DNA of 64,000 bases from Paraspadella gotoi (GCA_051294375.1 CM119270.1:20313695-20377694), one strand, 5' to 3'; positions 48,790 through 60,160 are shown, counted from the first letter of the stretch. Notes: a model not told the origin generated them from the letters alone. Numbers and translations are program-made.

Positions 48790-51700
48790 GCCACTTCAAA
48801 CTACTGCCCTAAACATAGTTCCTAATTGTCCAACACAACAGAGGGGTTAAAAAAACACCGATAAAACGACCTTTTCTAAAGTAAAAAGTAATAAAAACGT
48901 TAAATACACCGGCCAGACGACGATTTCCGAAAGAGATTAACAACTTTTCAAAAAACAAAATGAAAGAAATAAAACGCTTTTTCCAATGTAAAAAGAGATT
49001 AAAAAATTTCTAAAACACTCGGGAAAAACGATATTTTCAAGAAAAAAGAAATAAAAACGTTAAATACTTCTGCAAAAATACTTCTCTCTCCTGCTGCTTT
49101 TCTCTTAATTTTATGTAGCCTCTCTCACTTCTCTGTCAAATAAGATAAAGATCTAACCAAAAACCGTTAAATACAGCCAATGCTTAAAACGGAGCCCTTT
49201 TGCTTCCATGTAAAAATGATATGAAAACTTTAAAAAACTAACAGAAAACGATTTTTTCCAATGTAAAAGAAATAAAAACTTTTAAAAAAACAACGGCAAA
49301 CGTTGTTTTCCAAGTAAAAAGAGTAAAAGAAACACCGATAACGACTTAGTTGTCTAAAGTAAAAAGTAAATAAAAACGTTAAAAATAACAACCGCAGACG
49401 ACATTTCCAAAAAAGCATAACAAAACCCATTGTTAAAAAACAAAGAAAAAACGCTGTTATATTCCCAATGTAAAAAGAGATAAAAAATTTCTTAAAACCC
49501 AACAGGCAGAAACGATATTTTCAAAGAAAAAAAGGCAAAATAAACCACGTTAAATACTTCTGCAGAATAACATCATCGAGCTCTGTAATCCCAAAACTTG
49601 AGTGTGAGACAGTATTAAACTATCTTTTTATCAAAACAAACAAATTTCTTTTTTATTTTTTACTGTCTCCTTCTCGCTGCTCTCTTTCTCTTGCCATCTT
49701 TGATGAGCTTTCTCTCACTCTTGCAAAAGGTAAATCGGATGTAAATACACACAGAAAAACAACATTTTTTATACTCACTTGGGGTAAAAAGAGTGCGAAT
49801 AAAGACACACCTTAAAAAAAATTATGAGGCAAAACGTATTCTTATCCCCAATAGTAAAAAGAGTCTGAAAACATCACCGAAATAAGACGACATATATTCT
49901 AAATGTAAAAAAAGTGTGATAAAACCAAGAAAATAAAAATTATCAGCGGCAGACGAATATCTCCAAAACTGCGTATCCACTAACCAACCTATTAAAAAAA
50001 AGAAGAACAAACGCCTTTTGTGTCCTACCCATATGGTTAAAAGAGGATAGAAAAAATGTTCATAATAACCAGAGAACGCATTATTTTTCAACCACGAAAA
50101 AGACGATAAAAAACTGTATAAATACTTCTGACAAATAACAATCCTCAGAGAGTTGTTAAAGTTGCCGGTGAGGAACAAGTATGAAATATCTTTTATTCAA
50201 AACAAACAAAATTTCCTCTATCTTATTTATTTTTGTATGTCTCCTTCCCTCTCTTTCTCTTTAATTTATATGAAGGCCATTTCTCTCACTCTTCAATAGA
50301 TTAAAAACACGAGTTACAATACACAGGCAAAAACGACTTTCTGTCTCTTGTAAAAAGATATGAAAAAGCTTAAAAAAAAAACAGAAAACCGGATTTTTTT
50401 CCAATGTAAAAGACAATAAAAACTTTAAAAAAAAAGGCAAACTATTTTTCCAATGTAAAAAGAGTTAAAAAACACCGAATAAACGACTTTCTAAATAGTA
50501 AAGAAAGTAAATAAAAAACGGCTTAGATAACACCGGCAACGACATTCCAATTGAGATTACAACTTTAAAAACAAAGAAAAACGCTTTTTCCAATGTAAAA
50601 ACGAGATAAAAATTTCTAAAACAACTCGGTGAAAACGATATTTTCAAGAAAAGGAAAAAAACTAAAAACCCCACCTATAATACTCTGCCAAATAACATCA
50701 TCGAGGTTGTATAAAATTGGTGAGGACCGTATTTTAAATAGTTCTTTTATTATAACAAAACAAACAATTTCCATTTCTTTATATATATTATGTCATCCTT
50801 CTCTCTCTCTATTTCTCTTTACTTATATCAGTAGAGCTTATCTCTCACTCTCAATAGATAAATCACAGATGTTTAAATACACCAAGAAAACGACTTTTTT
50901 CTCTATTGTTTAAAAAGCATATCCGAAAACTTAAAAAATAACAGAAAAAACGATATATTTTCACAATGTAAAAAGAAAACAATAAAACTTATTTTCTAAA
51001 AAAAACCCGCGCCAAACGGTTTTATAACCAAAAGTGTTTTAAAAAAGAAGTTAAAAAACACCGATAAACTGACTTTTCTAAGAAAGAGTAAAAACAGATG
51101 ATATAAAAAACGTGTACTAAACATACACCGAGCAGTACGAGACATTTCCAAAAGAGGATAACAACTTATAGAAACAAAGAAAAAACGCTTCCAATGTAAA
51201 CAAACAAGAGATAAAAAATTGTCCTAACGAACACCGGAAAACAATATTAATTTAGAAGAAAATCAGAAATAAAAAAACGTATAAAATACTTCTAGCAAAT
51301 AACATACATCGAGGTCTGTATAAAATTTGAAAGAGTGAGCGGACAGTTCCCATTAACATATGATTACCGCTTTTTATACCAACGAACAAACATTCTCCTC
51401 TACAGTCATTTCATCCTATGTCATCCTTCTCTCTCTCTTTGCTCTTAATTTATGTAGCGTTTCTCTCTACTCTCATAGATAAAAACAGACTCATAAAAAT
51501 ACACCAGAAAAAACGACATTATATTCATCATGCCTCTGGATAAAAAAAGTAAAAGAATGAATAAGAAAACATTCCATACAAACTAACAGAGAAAACGATT
51601 ATGGATAATATTAGAGAGTAATAAAAATAAGAAAGTTAAAAAAAACTCCTTAATAAAGATACACAAAAACACGTTGTACGAACCGTGTGTTTTTGCCACA

Positions 51701-52480
51701 TGGCTATAAAAAAATTATAGTCCAAAAAAACAGAATACACCAAGCCACATATAAAACGAACATCTAATATATCCTAAAGAACGATCACCAATGAACATGG
51801 TCGGATTCACATAACCCAGTAAATTCACTACCACCGGCCCACGCACCTCATTTATCCATTAACACAACCGTGGTGCGCAAAGACAAAAGAACCGCCCGCA
51901 AGATAACAGCAACTTTAAAAACACACAAAGGAAAAACGGCTTTTACTCCTTCGGCAAACAAACTCCGTAAATAAAAAAGACGATAAACAAATTCCTCGAT
52001 CCAAAACACCCACGAGCAAAGCATACGAATATTTCAAAGAAAAGAAAGAGAATAAAAACGTTTAAAAAATACTTTCATTAGCAAATAACATCATCCGAGG
52101 GTTAAAAACAAAAATAGATGTAAAGGCCATTTGGGTGAGTACAGCCCATGGGACCCCAAGTCAATGCAGGACCAGTTATTTAAATATCATTTTATACAAA
52201 ACAAAATCAACAGATAGTTAACTAAGGCTGCATAACTTCTATTTTAATGTACATACACTATCTCTTCTCACTACTCAATTCTCTTTGATGACTCTTTATG
52301 TAGCGCTTTTCTCTCACTCGTTCTCCAACAGATAAAAACGTAAAGCTAACCAGAAACGACTTGCTCCCTTGTTAAAGAAGATTATGAAAACCTTTCTAAA
52401 AATACAGGAAAACAATTTTTTTCCAACTGCTAGAAAAGAAAATAAAAAACTTAAAAAAAAAAAAACGCGGCCAAAACGTT
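48790..52480 (+). repeat. Satellite array, about 570-bp unit made of about 50-bp sub-repeats
   Basis: Unit landmarks such as TCTCTTAATTTATGTAG-like sequence followed by CTCTCACTC occur near 49,084, 49,665, 50,236, 50,800, 51,430 and 52,255, spaced 581, 571, 564, 630 and 825 bp. Within each unit about seven sub-repeats follow the pattern AAACGA, T-rich, CCAATGTAAAAAG, AGATAAAAA, TTAAAAACACCGG. Indels accumulate towards the right end, which abuts a 25-N gap. No coding capacity. Confidence 0.8.
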
Positions 52481-52560
52481 GCTCCTCTATACAATCCACA
52501 ATATGTTAAAACAGACAACCATTGCGCTTTTAAAAAACACCGAAAAAAAACATATCAGGA

Positions 52561-52585
52561 NNNNNNNNNNNNNNNNNNNNNNNNN
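52561..52585. other. 25-N placeholder gap
   Basis: Fixed-length gap at the right edge of the noisy satellite. Confidence 0.95.
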
Positions 52586-52747
52586 GCCTTCGCGGCCAAG
52601 ACGGGTTTCCGGAGGAGAAAAGATCAAAACATATAAACTCGCTCACTCGATTTTTTGCCAAATGCTTTTTCCTCCGCAAAACTTACCTCAACTTACCTTT
52701 TCCCGATTTTTCATCGATCGACGAGAAGCGAAGGAAATTCACACGAT

Positions 52748-52777
52748 TTGTTGTTGTTGTTGTCGTCGTCGTCGTTT
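52748..52777 (+). repeat. (TTG)5(TCG)5 compound microsatellite
   Basis: TTGTTGTTGTTGTTG passes directly into TCGTCGTCGTCG. Confidence 0.9.
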
Positions 52778-52889
52778 TTCCTAGAAATTAAGAGAACATT
52801 GTTTATGGGGAGTTAATCTGTTGACTTTACAATTAGCGGATTATTTGCCTAAAACTTCTTTCCCTCTGAGGCCAGTGGGTTTTCTTTAC

Positions 52890-52892
<3 letters not shown>

Positions 52893-52935
<43 letters not shown>
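52893..52935 (+). repeat. (GA)n microsatellite
   Basis: About 20 GA units with one GGG interruption. Confidence 0.9.
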
Positions 52936-53119
52936 ATAGCCAAGGTTCCCTAAGATTATAACAACCTTGCTTACGTTAACAGCGATAATCCTCAGTTCAT
53001 GAACTCTGACCTTTTCCGACCCCGAAGTTTTTAGTCCACCGAAAATTGTGATGAGAAAATTCGAGACTTAATTGAAAATGTGACGACCGAAGCGAAAACT
53101 CACATCATCACAAAATGTG

Positions 53120-53384
53120 AAATTTGGTTCGTTAGCGGTCGGGCTGACTAGCTCTGTGAAGGCGGAAACGCTCTCGTTCTTCTCTCTTCCTCTTCTTCTC
53201 TCTCTCTCTCTCTCATTTCTCTGTTCGTTTTCTCGTTCCTATGGCGAGGGGCGAACGAACCGCACTGGTCAGTGCTAGATTGTTGCGAAATGGAAGGTGT
53301 TGTCCATTTTCGGGTCATCAGTCGCAGAGACACTCAGTTATCAGGCTTTATCTGGCGTAACCTATGATCAACTCCAATCTAAGG
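53120..53384 (+). other. Possible non-coding exon
   Basis: CpG-containing sequence with two arthropod initiator-like TCAGT words (53,270 and 53,336) ends at a strong donor, CTAAGG/GTGAGT, near 53,384. No coding frame is recognised, so it would be 5'UTR. Confidence 0.2.
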
Positions 53385-53468
53385 GTGAGTTAATGACTCC
53401 GACGGTCGCGAAGTAAGTTCTCTTTTCAACTCCAGCTGCCGATTTCTTTTATTAATTCTTCCCGGCAG

Positions 53469-53552
53469 CAGCCTCAGGGGACGCCGCAGGGAAGTTTGAC
53501 GCCGTCGGTTTCATCCCCGTCGGCGTTAACAGCTTTTGCGAACGAACGAACG
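53469..53552 (+). CDS. Candidate coding exon truncated by a gap
   Basis: After a pyrimidine-rich stretch ending CTTCCCGGCAG at 53,468 an open frame reads QPQGTPQGSLTPSVSSPS then ALTAFANERT and enters the 916-N gap. Composition is GC-rich with G/C third positions, and Gln/Pro/Ser/Thr-rich residues suggest a disordered segment of a nuclear or regulatory protein. No family can be named. On the far side of the gap (54,469-54,530) a (CAT)n run ends in a frame reading poly-Ser then QSSYHYET and stop, which may or may not belong to it. Confidence 0.2.
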
Positions 53553-54468
53553 NNNNNNNNNNNNNNNNNNNNNNNNNNNNNNNNNNNNNNNNNNNNNNNN
53601 NNNNNNNNNNNNNNNNNNNNNNNNNNNNNNNNNNNNNNNNNNNNNNNNNNNNNNNNNNNNNNNNNNNNNNNNNNNNNNNNNNNNNNNNNNNNNNNNNNNN
53701 NNNNNNNNNNNNNNNNNNNNNNNNNNNNNNNNNNNNNNNNNNNNNNNNNNNNNNNNNNNNNNNNNNNNNNNNNNNNNNNNNNNNNNNNNNNNNNNNNNNN
53801 NNNNNNNNNNNNNNNNNNNNNNNNNNNNNNNNNNNNNNNNNNNNNNNNNNNNNNNNNNNNNNNNNNNNNNNNNNNNNNNNNNNNNNNNNNNNNNNNNNNN
53901 NNNNNNNNNNNNNNNNNNNNNNNNNNNNNNNNNNNNNNNNNNNNNNNNNNNNNNNNNNNNNNNNNNNNNNNNNNNNNNNNNNNNNNNNNNNNNNNNNNNN
54001 NNNNNNNNNNNNNNNNNNNNNNNNNNNNNNNNNNNNNNNNNNNNNNNNNNNNNNNNNNNNNNNNNNNNNNNNNNNNNNNNNNNNNNNNNNNNNNNNNNNN
54101 NNNNNNNNNNNNNNNNNNNNNNNNNNNNNNNNNNNNNNNNNNNNNNNNNNNNNNNNNNNNNNNNNNNNNNNNNNNNNNNNNNNNNNNNNNNNNNNNNNNN
54201 NNNNNNNNNNNNNNNNNNNNNNNNNNNNNNNNNNNNNNNNNNNNNNNNNNNNNNNNNNNNNNNNNNNNNNNNNNNNNNNNNNNNNNNNNNNNNNNNNNNN
54301 NNNNNNNNNNNNNNNNNNNNNNNNNNNNNNNNNNNNNNNNNNNNNNNNNNNNNNNNNNNNNNNNNNNNNNNNNNNNNNNNNNNNNNNNNNNNNNNNNNNN
54401 NNNNNNNNNNNNNNNNNNNNNNNNNNNNNNNNNNNNNNNNNNNNNNNNNNNNNNNNNNNNNNNNNNNN

Positions 54469-54502
<34 letters not shown>
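54469..54502 (+). repeat. (CAT)n microsatellite at gap edge
   Basis: At least 11 CAT units emerging from the 916-N gap. Confidence 0.9.
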
Positions 54503-54503
<1 letters not shown>

Positions 54504-54529
54504 CAATCGTCTTATCACTACGAAACGTA

Positions 54530-55230
54530 AACCCTGCTCTCACATTACCTAATGACCCTGAAAACCCTTTCTCTTCTTTTCCTTAGAATTTAATAATTGT
54601 CATCGTATTACTTTTCCCAAAAATCAAACCCCGCGAGCAGCGTGAGCCATTCACGTAAGCTAATGATCGTGAAAACCCTCACCGCTCGACCTAGATGTGA
54701 TACCAATTTTCTTTCCGTTTGAAGAGGACAACTAATTTTCCTGAAAAAGAGACTTTGCCCGTCAATTATCTTCCCCCATTCTGTTGCCCATCCTCTGAGA
54801 AGGAAGCGTCAAAGAGACCCGAGAGCCGCATCGACACCCCGAGTGACGAGACCGACTGAAGGGAGCAGACCGACGACGAGAGCACCGAGAGAGACCCATC
54901 CCAGAGCAGAGACCGAGAGAGAAGAGTACATAGGGTAAGTTAAACTCGCCCGTTCGAATTCTTTTCCCCGTCTATTCTGACCGACACTTCTGCCCACTCG
55001 GTCGTGAGACATTTCACGCTTTGTGGAGACTCAGTACCGCAGTAGATGAACAATTCGTGCGCAACATTCAACCTGCCCGACAGCGGATCAGACCGACAAT
55101 GCGTCAGACCGACAGAAATTCTTTGCTCCAGCTGCGTTGGTATCTTAACCGTTTCATTGACTTTCGATCTCAGGGGGGAGAGAGAGAGAAAGGAGCAGGG
55201 GAGGGCGGAACGTGATGGGGTTTGGGGTGA
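54530..55230. other. No recognisable gene
   Basis: A donor-like TACATAGG/GTAAGT lies near 54,931 after CpG-rich, GACCGA-rich sequence. A 72-codon frame from 55,046 has five Cys but no family I know. Confidence 0.3.
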
Positions 55231-55345
55231 GTTTATGGTGATGTTGATGTTTGAGGGGGGTTAGGAGTTGGGGGTTGTTGAGGAGAGGGGTTAAGGAGGG
55301 TGGAGGGGGGAGAGAGTTGTGGAAGGGGTTAATCGGAGATGAGTG
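55230..55345 (+). repeat. G-rich block with quadruplex potential
   Basis: At least five runs of four or more G, with spacers such as GGGGTTAAGG and GGGGGTTGTTG. Confidence 0.55.
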
Positions 55346-56224
55346 AAGGAAAAGTGGAAGATCAAATGACAGAAAATTAGTGTGGAGAAGGTGAAATTTA
55401 AAATAAAAGAAAAAAAAGAAAAGAAAAGAGAAAAGAAAAGAAATGAGAAAAGAAAAGCAACAAAAAAAAAAGAAATAAAAGAAGAAAAGATAAGAAAAGT
55501 GAAAAGAAAAGAAAAGAAAGCCAAGTCTAGACCTCTCCATCAAAAGCCGAAACAAAGAGACGCAAATGACTCATTAGGATTCGATTCAAATCGAAGCTGG
55601 AAAATCGAAATGACCATCGAGGGAGCGAGACACTTCATTNNNNNNNNNNNNNNNNNNNNNNNNNNNNNNNNNNNNNNNNNNNNNNNNNNNNNNNNNNNNN
55701 NNNNNNNNNNNNNNNNNNNNNNNNNNNNNNNNNNNNNNNNNNNNNNNNNNNNNNNNNNNNNNNNNNNNNNNNNNNNNNNNNNNNNNNNNNNNNNNNNNNN
55801 NNNNNNNNNNNNNNNNNNNNNNNNNNNNNNNNNNNNNNNNNNNNNNNNNNNNNNNNNNNNNNNNNNNNNNNNNNNNNNNNNNNNNNNNNNNNNNNNNNNN
55901 NNNNNNNNNNNNNNNNNNNNNNNNNNNNNNNNNNNNNNNNNNNNNNNNNNNNNNNNNNNNNNNNNNNNNNNNNNNNNNNNNNNNNNNNNNNNNNNNNNNN
56001 NNNNNNNNNNNNNNNNNNNNNNNNNNNNNNNNNNNNNNNNNNNNNNNNNNNNNNNNNNNNNNNNNNNNNNNNNNNNNNNNNNNAATCAAACTGAAGAGTT
56101 AAGAGTTTAAAAGGAGAATGAGAGGTGAGAGATAGACGAGAAAAGGGCCAATGGTAAACAGAGATAGAGAGAGAAAGCGACAGCGGAGGAGAGTGGAGAC
56201 ACTATCGAAGTGATATTTCACTTT

Positions 56225-56267
56225 GAGATAGGAGAGAGGAGAGATGAGAGGAGAGAAGGAGAGAGAT

Positions 56268-56302
<35 letters not shown>

Positions 56303-56341
56303 AGAGGGAGAGAGAGAGAGAGAGGGAGAGATGAGAGAGTC

Positions 56342-56391
<50 letters not shown>

Positions 56392-56392
56392 C
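56225..56392 (+). repeat. (GA)n microsatellite
   Basis: GA repeat with GGAGAGATGAG interruptions, pure from 56,346 to 56,388. Confidence 0.9.
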
Positions 56393-56807
56393 TAATTAAG
56401 TTTTTAAGAGACATCTGTCCCAACTTTTTTTTACTTTTTTTGTTCTCTCTTTTTCCTCTACCACTCCCTGTATTTTACATTATTCCAACGTTACACTAAT
56501 TCATTCACAATTCACAATATTTTTTTTATGAATGAAAAAAAGTGAATGAAATGAATAAATTTTGCAGATGGAGTGTTTGGCGCCGAGTCCCTGCCGCTGG
56601 GAAAAAATCAAGTCTTACTATTAAACTCAGTCGAAAAAAGTATCGGTTGTTTTAATTGAAATTTCAAGGGCTTCACATTGGCAACCGACGAAGACAAAGA
56701 TGCGGTGCCTAATACAATTGATTTATGTTATAAACATTTTATTTTTATTTAATATATAATTATATCAATGTGATCATGAATGAACTAACTAACAATCGAG
56801 TTATTTA

Positions 56808-57159
56808 CACACCAAGCTAATGTTTAAATTTATATTTTTTATTAGTCAATCGAAATATTGTCTAGAGAGATTTAGAAAAAATTACTTTTGGTATTTTTTC
56901 CAATGAATTTGAATGACACACCAAGCTAACGTTTAATTTCTATTTTTTATTAGTCAATCAAAATAATATCTAAATAGATGCATCAACGCATTTAGAAAAA
57001 AAACTTTTGGTATTTTTTTAAATGAATTTGAATGACACACCAAGCTAACGTTTAATTTATATTTTTTATTAGTCAATCGAAATAATGTCTAGAGAGATGC
57101 ATCAACGCATTTAGAAAAAAAAACTTTTGGTATTTTTTTCCAATGAATTTGAATGACAC
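56808..57159 (+). repeat. Tandem repeat, three units of 109, 119 and about 123 bp
   Basis: Units begin CACACCAAGCTAA at 56,808, 56,917 and 57,036 and end AATGAATTTGAATGACAC. Units 2 and 3 contain ATGCATCAACGCAT, an inverted repeat (ATGC-GCAT), absent from unit 1. Confidence 0.9.
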
Positions 57160-57224
57160 GAATGATCGTAGAGGCTGAAGTGAATCTGAAGTGAATCTCA
57201 CGAATTCCAGTCACAAATCGCTGA

Positions 57225-57291
57225 GCGACGAATTCGCTTGGAAGCTATGATTGTAAAGCTGAAGGTCGCAGGTTCGATGCCTGTCGTCGAC
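57225..57291 (+). tRNA. tRNA-like sequence, probably degenerate
   Basis: A B-box-like GGTTCGATGCC (57,271-57,281) lies in a 4-bp T-arm (CAGG/CCTG, 7-nt loop). Flanking GCGACGA and TCGTCGA could pair over 6 of 7 positions as an acceptor stem. The anticodon and D arms do not fold properly and the span is only about 66 nt. It may be a degenerate tRNA, a tRNA-derived SINE head or chance. Confidence 0.25.
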
Positions 57292-57824
57292 GCTTTTAAT
57301 TTTTTTGACTGACGAAAAAAATAGAAAAAGGAGAAAATATATTTTATATTATATTATATATATAATAAATAATATAGTTGTACCAATTTCATAGTATTTA
57401 TATTGATAATATTAATATATTTTATTATTTCTTTTGATTGTTAAATAAAAGATGATTTTTTTCTCGATGACAACAACAACAACGATCACAATTAACCCAT
57501 TTTAAACTTTTTCTGTTTTTTTTTTAATTTCTTTACTTTTTTTCTCCTTTTTTTCCTTTTTATTTCCTTTTATTTCCTTCTCTCGTTTTACTCTTCTCTT
57601 CGCTAATGCACCCTCGAAACGAGAGAAACTCAATCTTTTTTAACTTCCTCATAAACTCCTTTCATTATATTAATTTATTAAATTATAAAAAAAAACTCTA
57701 ATCGTTCATCGGTACTCACGAAGTAAATAAACTTAGATACTATAAATATCCAAAAAATAAATTAAATAAACGAGGCTTGACTCAAGACTGCCGGCTGAAT
57801 TTCGAATCGGCACGCAAATGAGTA

Positions 57825-57935
57825 GAGAGAGATGAGAGAGAGAGCAGAGAGAGAGTGAGGAGAGAGAGAGAGAGATGACGAGAGAGAGAGATGAGCTAGG
57901 AGAGAGAGGAGAGAGAGGAGAGAGAGAGAGTGCGT
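57825..57935 (+). repeat. (GA)n-rich tract
   Basis: GA runs with GATGAC interruptions. Confidence 0.85.
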
Positions 57936-58045
57936 CCAAAAGCGAGTGAGGTATGAATCTTGAAGAGTCAGTCCGAGAGAATGATAAGTTTTGTAGACCG
58001 CTGTCCTCACCGGGTGAGTATCGGATTTGTCCGGATGCTAATAGC

Positions 58046-58108
58046 GTCGTGTCGTCGTTGTCGTCGTCGTGTCGTCGTCGGTCGTCGTCGTCGTCGTTCG
58101 TCGGTTTA
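58046..58108 (+). repeat. (GTC)n microsatellite
   Basis: About 20 GTC units with single-base interruptions. Confidence 0.9.
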
Positions 58109-58497
58109 CTTACCCACGTGATTGACCGCTGAGCACCTCACCTATTTCGAGGGTCTTTAGAGATTTATCGTACGATTTCGCCGCCGGCTTCTAATTCTAT
58201 TCATCTGGTCTTCGTTCTAATGACTTACTTTGCCCGTTCCCTCTCTTCCTCCTTTCTTACCATTTCCTTATATCTTCATATCCTTTACTATCCTTTCCTT
58301 TCCTTCCTACCATGTTTTAACCTTTTCTACCCTTTCCTACTTTAATATTCATTTCTTATCCTTTTTATATCCATTTATACCTTTTCTTAATCATTTCTCT
58401 TCTATATCCAGAGACACCAAAAAAAAAAAATTGGCATTTGTTCCCTTTAAGTTTTTGGTTTCTGGTGTGGACCGTTAGATCGTACTGGCCCAAATCT

Positions 58498-58511
58498 CTC
58501 TTCTCTCGTCT

Positions 58512-58566
<55 letters not shown>

Positions 58567-58816
58567 CGTGATAAATACCGTTTTGTAACTTTTGTACATT
58601 TTCGTTTCGCCCCAAAATCTCAATAAAAAAATTGTAAAAATGTAAATTTTTTTTTCGTTATTTTGGGCCAAAATGAACGAAGGCTGACAGGTAGTATTCC
58701 TTCTTGATCGGCCGCTGAGAGGAGAGAGAGAAGATGAGAGAGAGAGAGAGAGAGGAGAGATTGAGATGAGCAGAGAGAGAGATGAGAGAGAGAGATGACG
58801 AGAGAGAGAGAGAGAG
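58498..58816. repeat. (CT)n tract followed by inverted (GA)n tract
   Basis: CT at 58,498-58,566 and GA at 58,720-58,816 face each other across about 150 bp, immediately left of the inverted Notch-ligand arm. Confidence 0.85.
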
Positions 58817-59158
58817 TCATTAAAGCCAACCCAAAAATATGTGGAGGGAGAGAGAAATAACGAAAAGGCATAAATAAGAGATTGTAAGGTCCTGTTGTAA
58901 AAGAGGGAACGTTAATTAAAGAATGGATAAAAAAAATCGAGAAAAATCTGCGTCTAATACTTAATAATTATTAGCTTATTTATTGAATGAATTGATAAAT
59001 TTATTTTGGTCGTACCAATTTCATAAATATTTTTATTGCTTTAAGAAATGATGAATTGTTTTTTCCCCTACATTAACAATTTACGATTAGAATATTTATA
59101 TAATTTTCCTCAAACATTCGATGAATCCGAATCTTCCCCCCCCCTTCTCATTTCTCAG

Positions 59159-59296
59159 AAATCCTTCACTCTCATCATCGAGATCCTCGACAGCAACTCT
59201 GACATCAAAGCCTCCGACGGACTCATCCAACGGGTCGTCCACTCCGAGACCCTCGTACCCGGATCTAATTGGGAAACCGCAACTTACGACGGAGAG
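59159..59296 (+). CDS. Ser: Serrate/Jagged-type Notch ligand, exon with end of MNNL domain (partial gene)
   Basis: This exon encodes 46 residues beginning KSFTLIIEILDSNSD and ending ETATYDGE. Known family: DSL ligands are type I membrane proteins that bind and activate Notch on a neighbouring cell, and the MNNL module at the N-terminus is part of the receptor-binding face. The SFTLIIE start and the later HSETLVPGSNW segment follow the Jagged/Serrate pattern more closely than Delta. Splice signals are visible: a C-rich tract from about 59,136 then TTTCTCAG before 59,159, and GAG/GTCCGT at the end, a weak but usable donor. The exon is 138 bp and phase 0 on both sides, so it joins in frame to the DSL exon 474 bp downstream. 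The frame is open upstream, but that stretch is the polypyrimidine tract and should not be translated. Signal peptide and earlier MNNL exons were not found in the window. Confidence 0.8.
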
Positions 59297-59348
59297 GTCC
59301 GTATGTGATTGTGTAATAAAATAGGGGTAGGTGTAATGAAATATATGT

Positions 59349-59474
59349 AGTCGGGCATTGCCTAGGTTCACCTCGCCTCTAAGCATGACACCTTCAGTCC
59401 TGACCCGGTGGCTCATTGAGTAAAGTCATCAGCTCATGACTACCAGGTACCGGGTTCAATCCCAACCCGGTACC

Positions 59475-59507
<33 letters not shown>

Positions 59508-59510
59508 TAT
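59349..59510 (+). mobile_element. tRNA-derived SINE in the Notch-ligand intron
   Basis: A Pol III A-box-like TGGCTCATTGAG (59,409-59,420) is followed at tRNA-like spacing by a B box GGTTCAATCCC (59,453-59,463). The B box sits in the loop and stem of a perfect hairpin: GGTACCGGGTT pairs with AACCCGGTACC over 11 bp around a 7-nt loop (59,446-59,474). The 3' end runs into a (TTA)n tail, 59,474-59,495, as many SINEs have. The inverted copy of this intron lacks about 115-120 bp here, so the element is a recent insertion or a presence/absence polymorphism. Exact ends and target-site duplication cannot be fixed in the AT-rich flanks. Confidence 0.65.
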
Positions 59511-59770
59511 TCCACTTCTTTGATGAATGATTTAGGAGTCGATCATCTAGACTAAAACAATAATTATTTAAAGCTTGTAGAGCTTGTAGCTTGTTAGAGA
59601 AATGGAGCCCTTAATCCACCGTAGTTAAGAGACCAGTTAGCTTATTTTCTAAAAAAAATTGATCAAAATTATTAAATTGTTAAAAAAATGTAATAAAATA
59701 GATGACAATTGATAATGAGTACTAATTCTAAAACCCCTCGGCATTCTTGACTCGCCCCTCCGCACCCCAG

Positions 59771-59939
59771 GTCGCGAAACTCGGCTACAAAATGCGCGTC
59801 ATGTGCGACGAGTTCTACTACGGCCCGTCGTGCAAGAGATTCTGCAAACCACGGGACGATGTCTTCGGCCACTACTCTTGCGACCATCTGGGCAGCAAGA
59901 GATGCAATTCCGGATGGAAGGGCAATGATTGCGAAGAGG
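59771..59939 (+). CDS. Ser: Serrate/Jagged-type Notch ligand, exon with complete DSL domain (partial gene)
   Basis: This exon encodes VAKLGYKMRVMCDEFYYG and onward to WKGNDCEE. The six DSL cysteines are present with spacing C-x8-C-x3-C-x11-C-x7-C-x8-C, which equals the Jagged/Serrate spacing, and the FC-PRDD-FGHY-C core is intact. DSL is the signature domain of Delta/Serrate/Lag-2 ligands and contacts the Notch EGF repeats. The acceptor is CGCACCCCAG before 59,771 and the donor is GAAGAGG/GTGAGG after 59,939, leaving phase 1, which suits continuation into EGF repeat 1. The frame entering from the previous exon is phase 0, giving YDGE-VAKLGYKMRV, comparable to the Jagged MNNL-DSL junction. No EGF, cysteine-rich or transmembrane exon follows in the remaining 4 kb. 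Delta is the alternative, but the residues between MNNL and DSL favour Serrate/Jagged. Confidence 0.9.
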
Positions 59940-60049
59940 GTGAGGAGTAGTGATGATGATGTTTGAATTTTCTCAAAGAAATGCCATCGGAAAAAGTCGC
60001 GAAAAAAAGAACGAAAGACAAAAAATTGTTTCTTTCTTCCATGTTTGAT

Positions 60050-60129
60050 GCTCGGAGGAGAAAGTAGCGAGGAGAGGTTGTTAAAGGGAGGCAGAGACGA
60101 AGGGGAAGAGAGCAGAGGAGAGAGAGAGA

Positions 60130-60160
<31 letters not shown>

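Larger units (their letters stand above)
58840..59960 (+). repeat. Left arm of inverted repeat around the Notch-ligand exons
   Basis: This segment contains both exons, their intron and about 300 bp upstream. It matches the reverse complement of about 61,960-63,160. Matched landmarks are GTAAGGTCCTG (58,886-58,896) with its complement near 63,103, the tract around 59,080, both exons, and AATGGAGC near 59,600 with its complement near 62,461. Homology stops within a few tens of bases after the DSL donor. Confidence 0.75.

Noticed and set aside
48790-52480. Considered a CRISPR-like or centromere CENP-B-box array
   Set aside because: Repeats are not separated by unique spacers, and no sequence matches the conserved CENP-B-box core.
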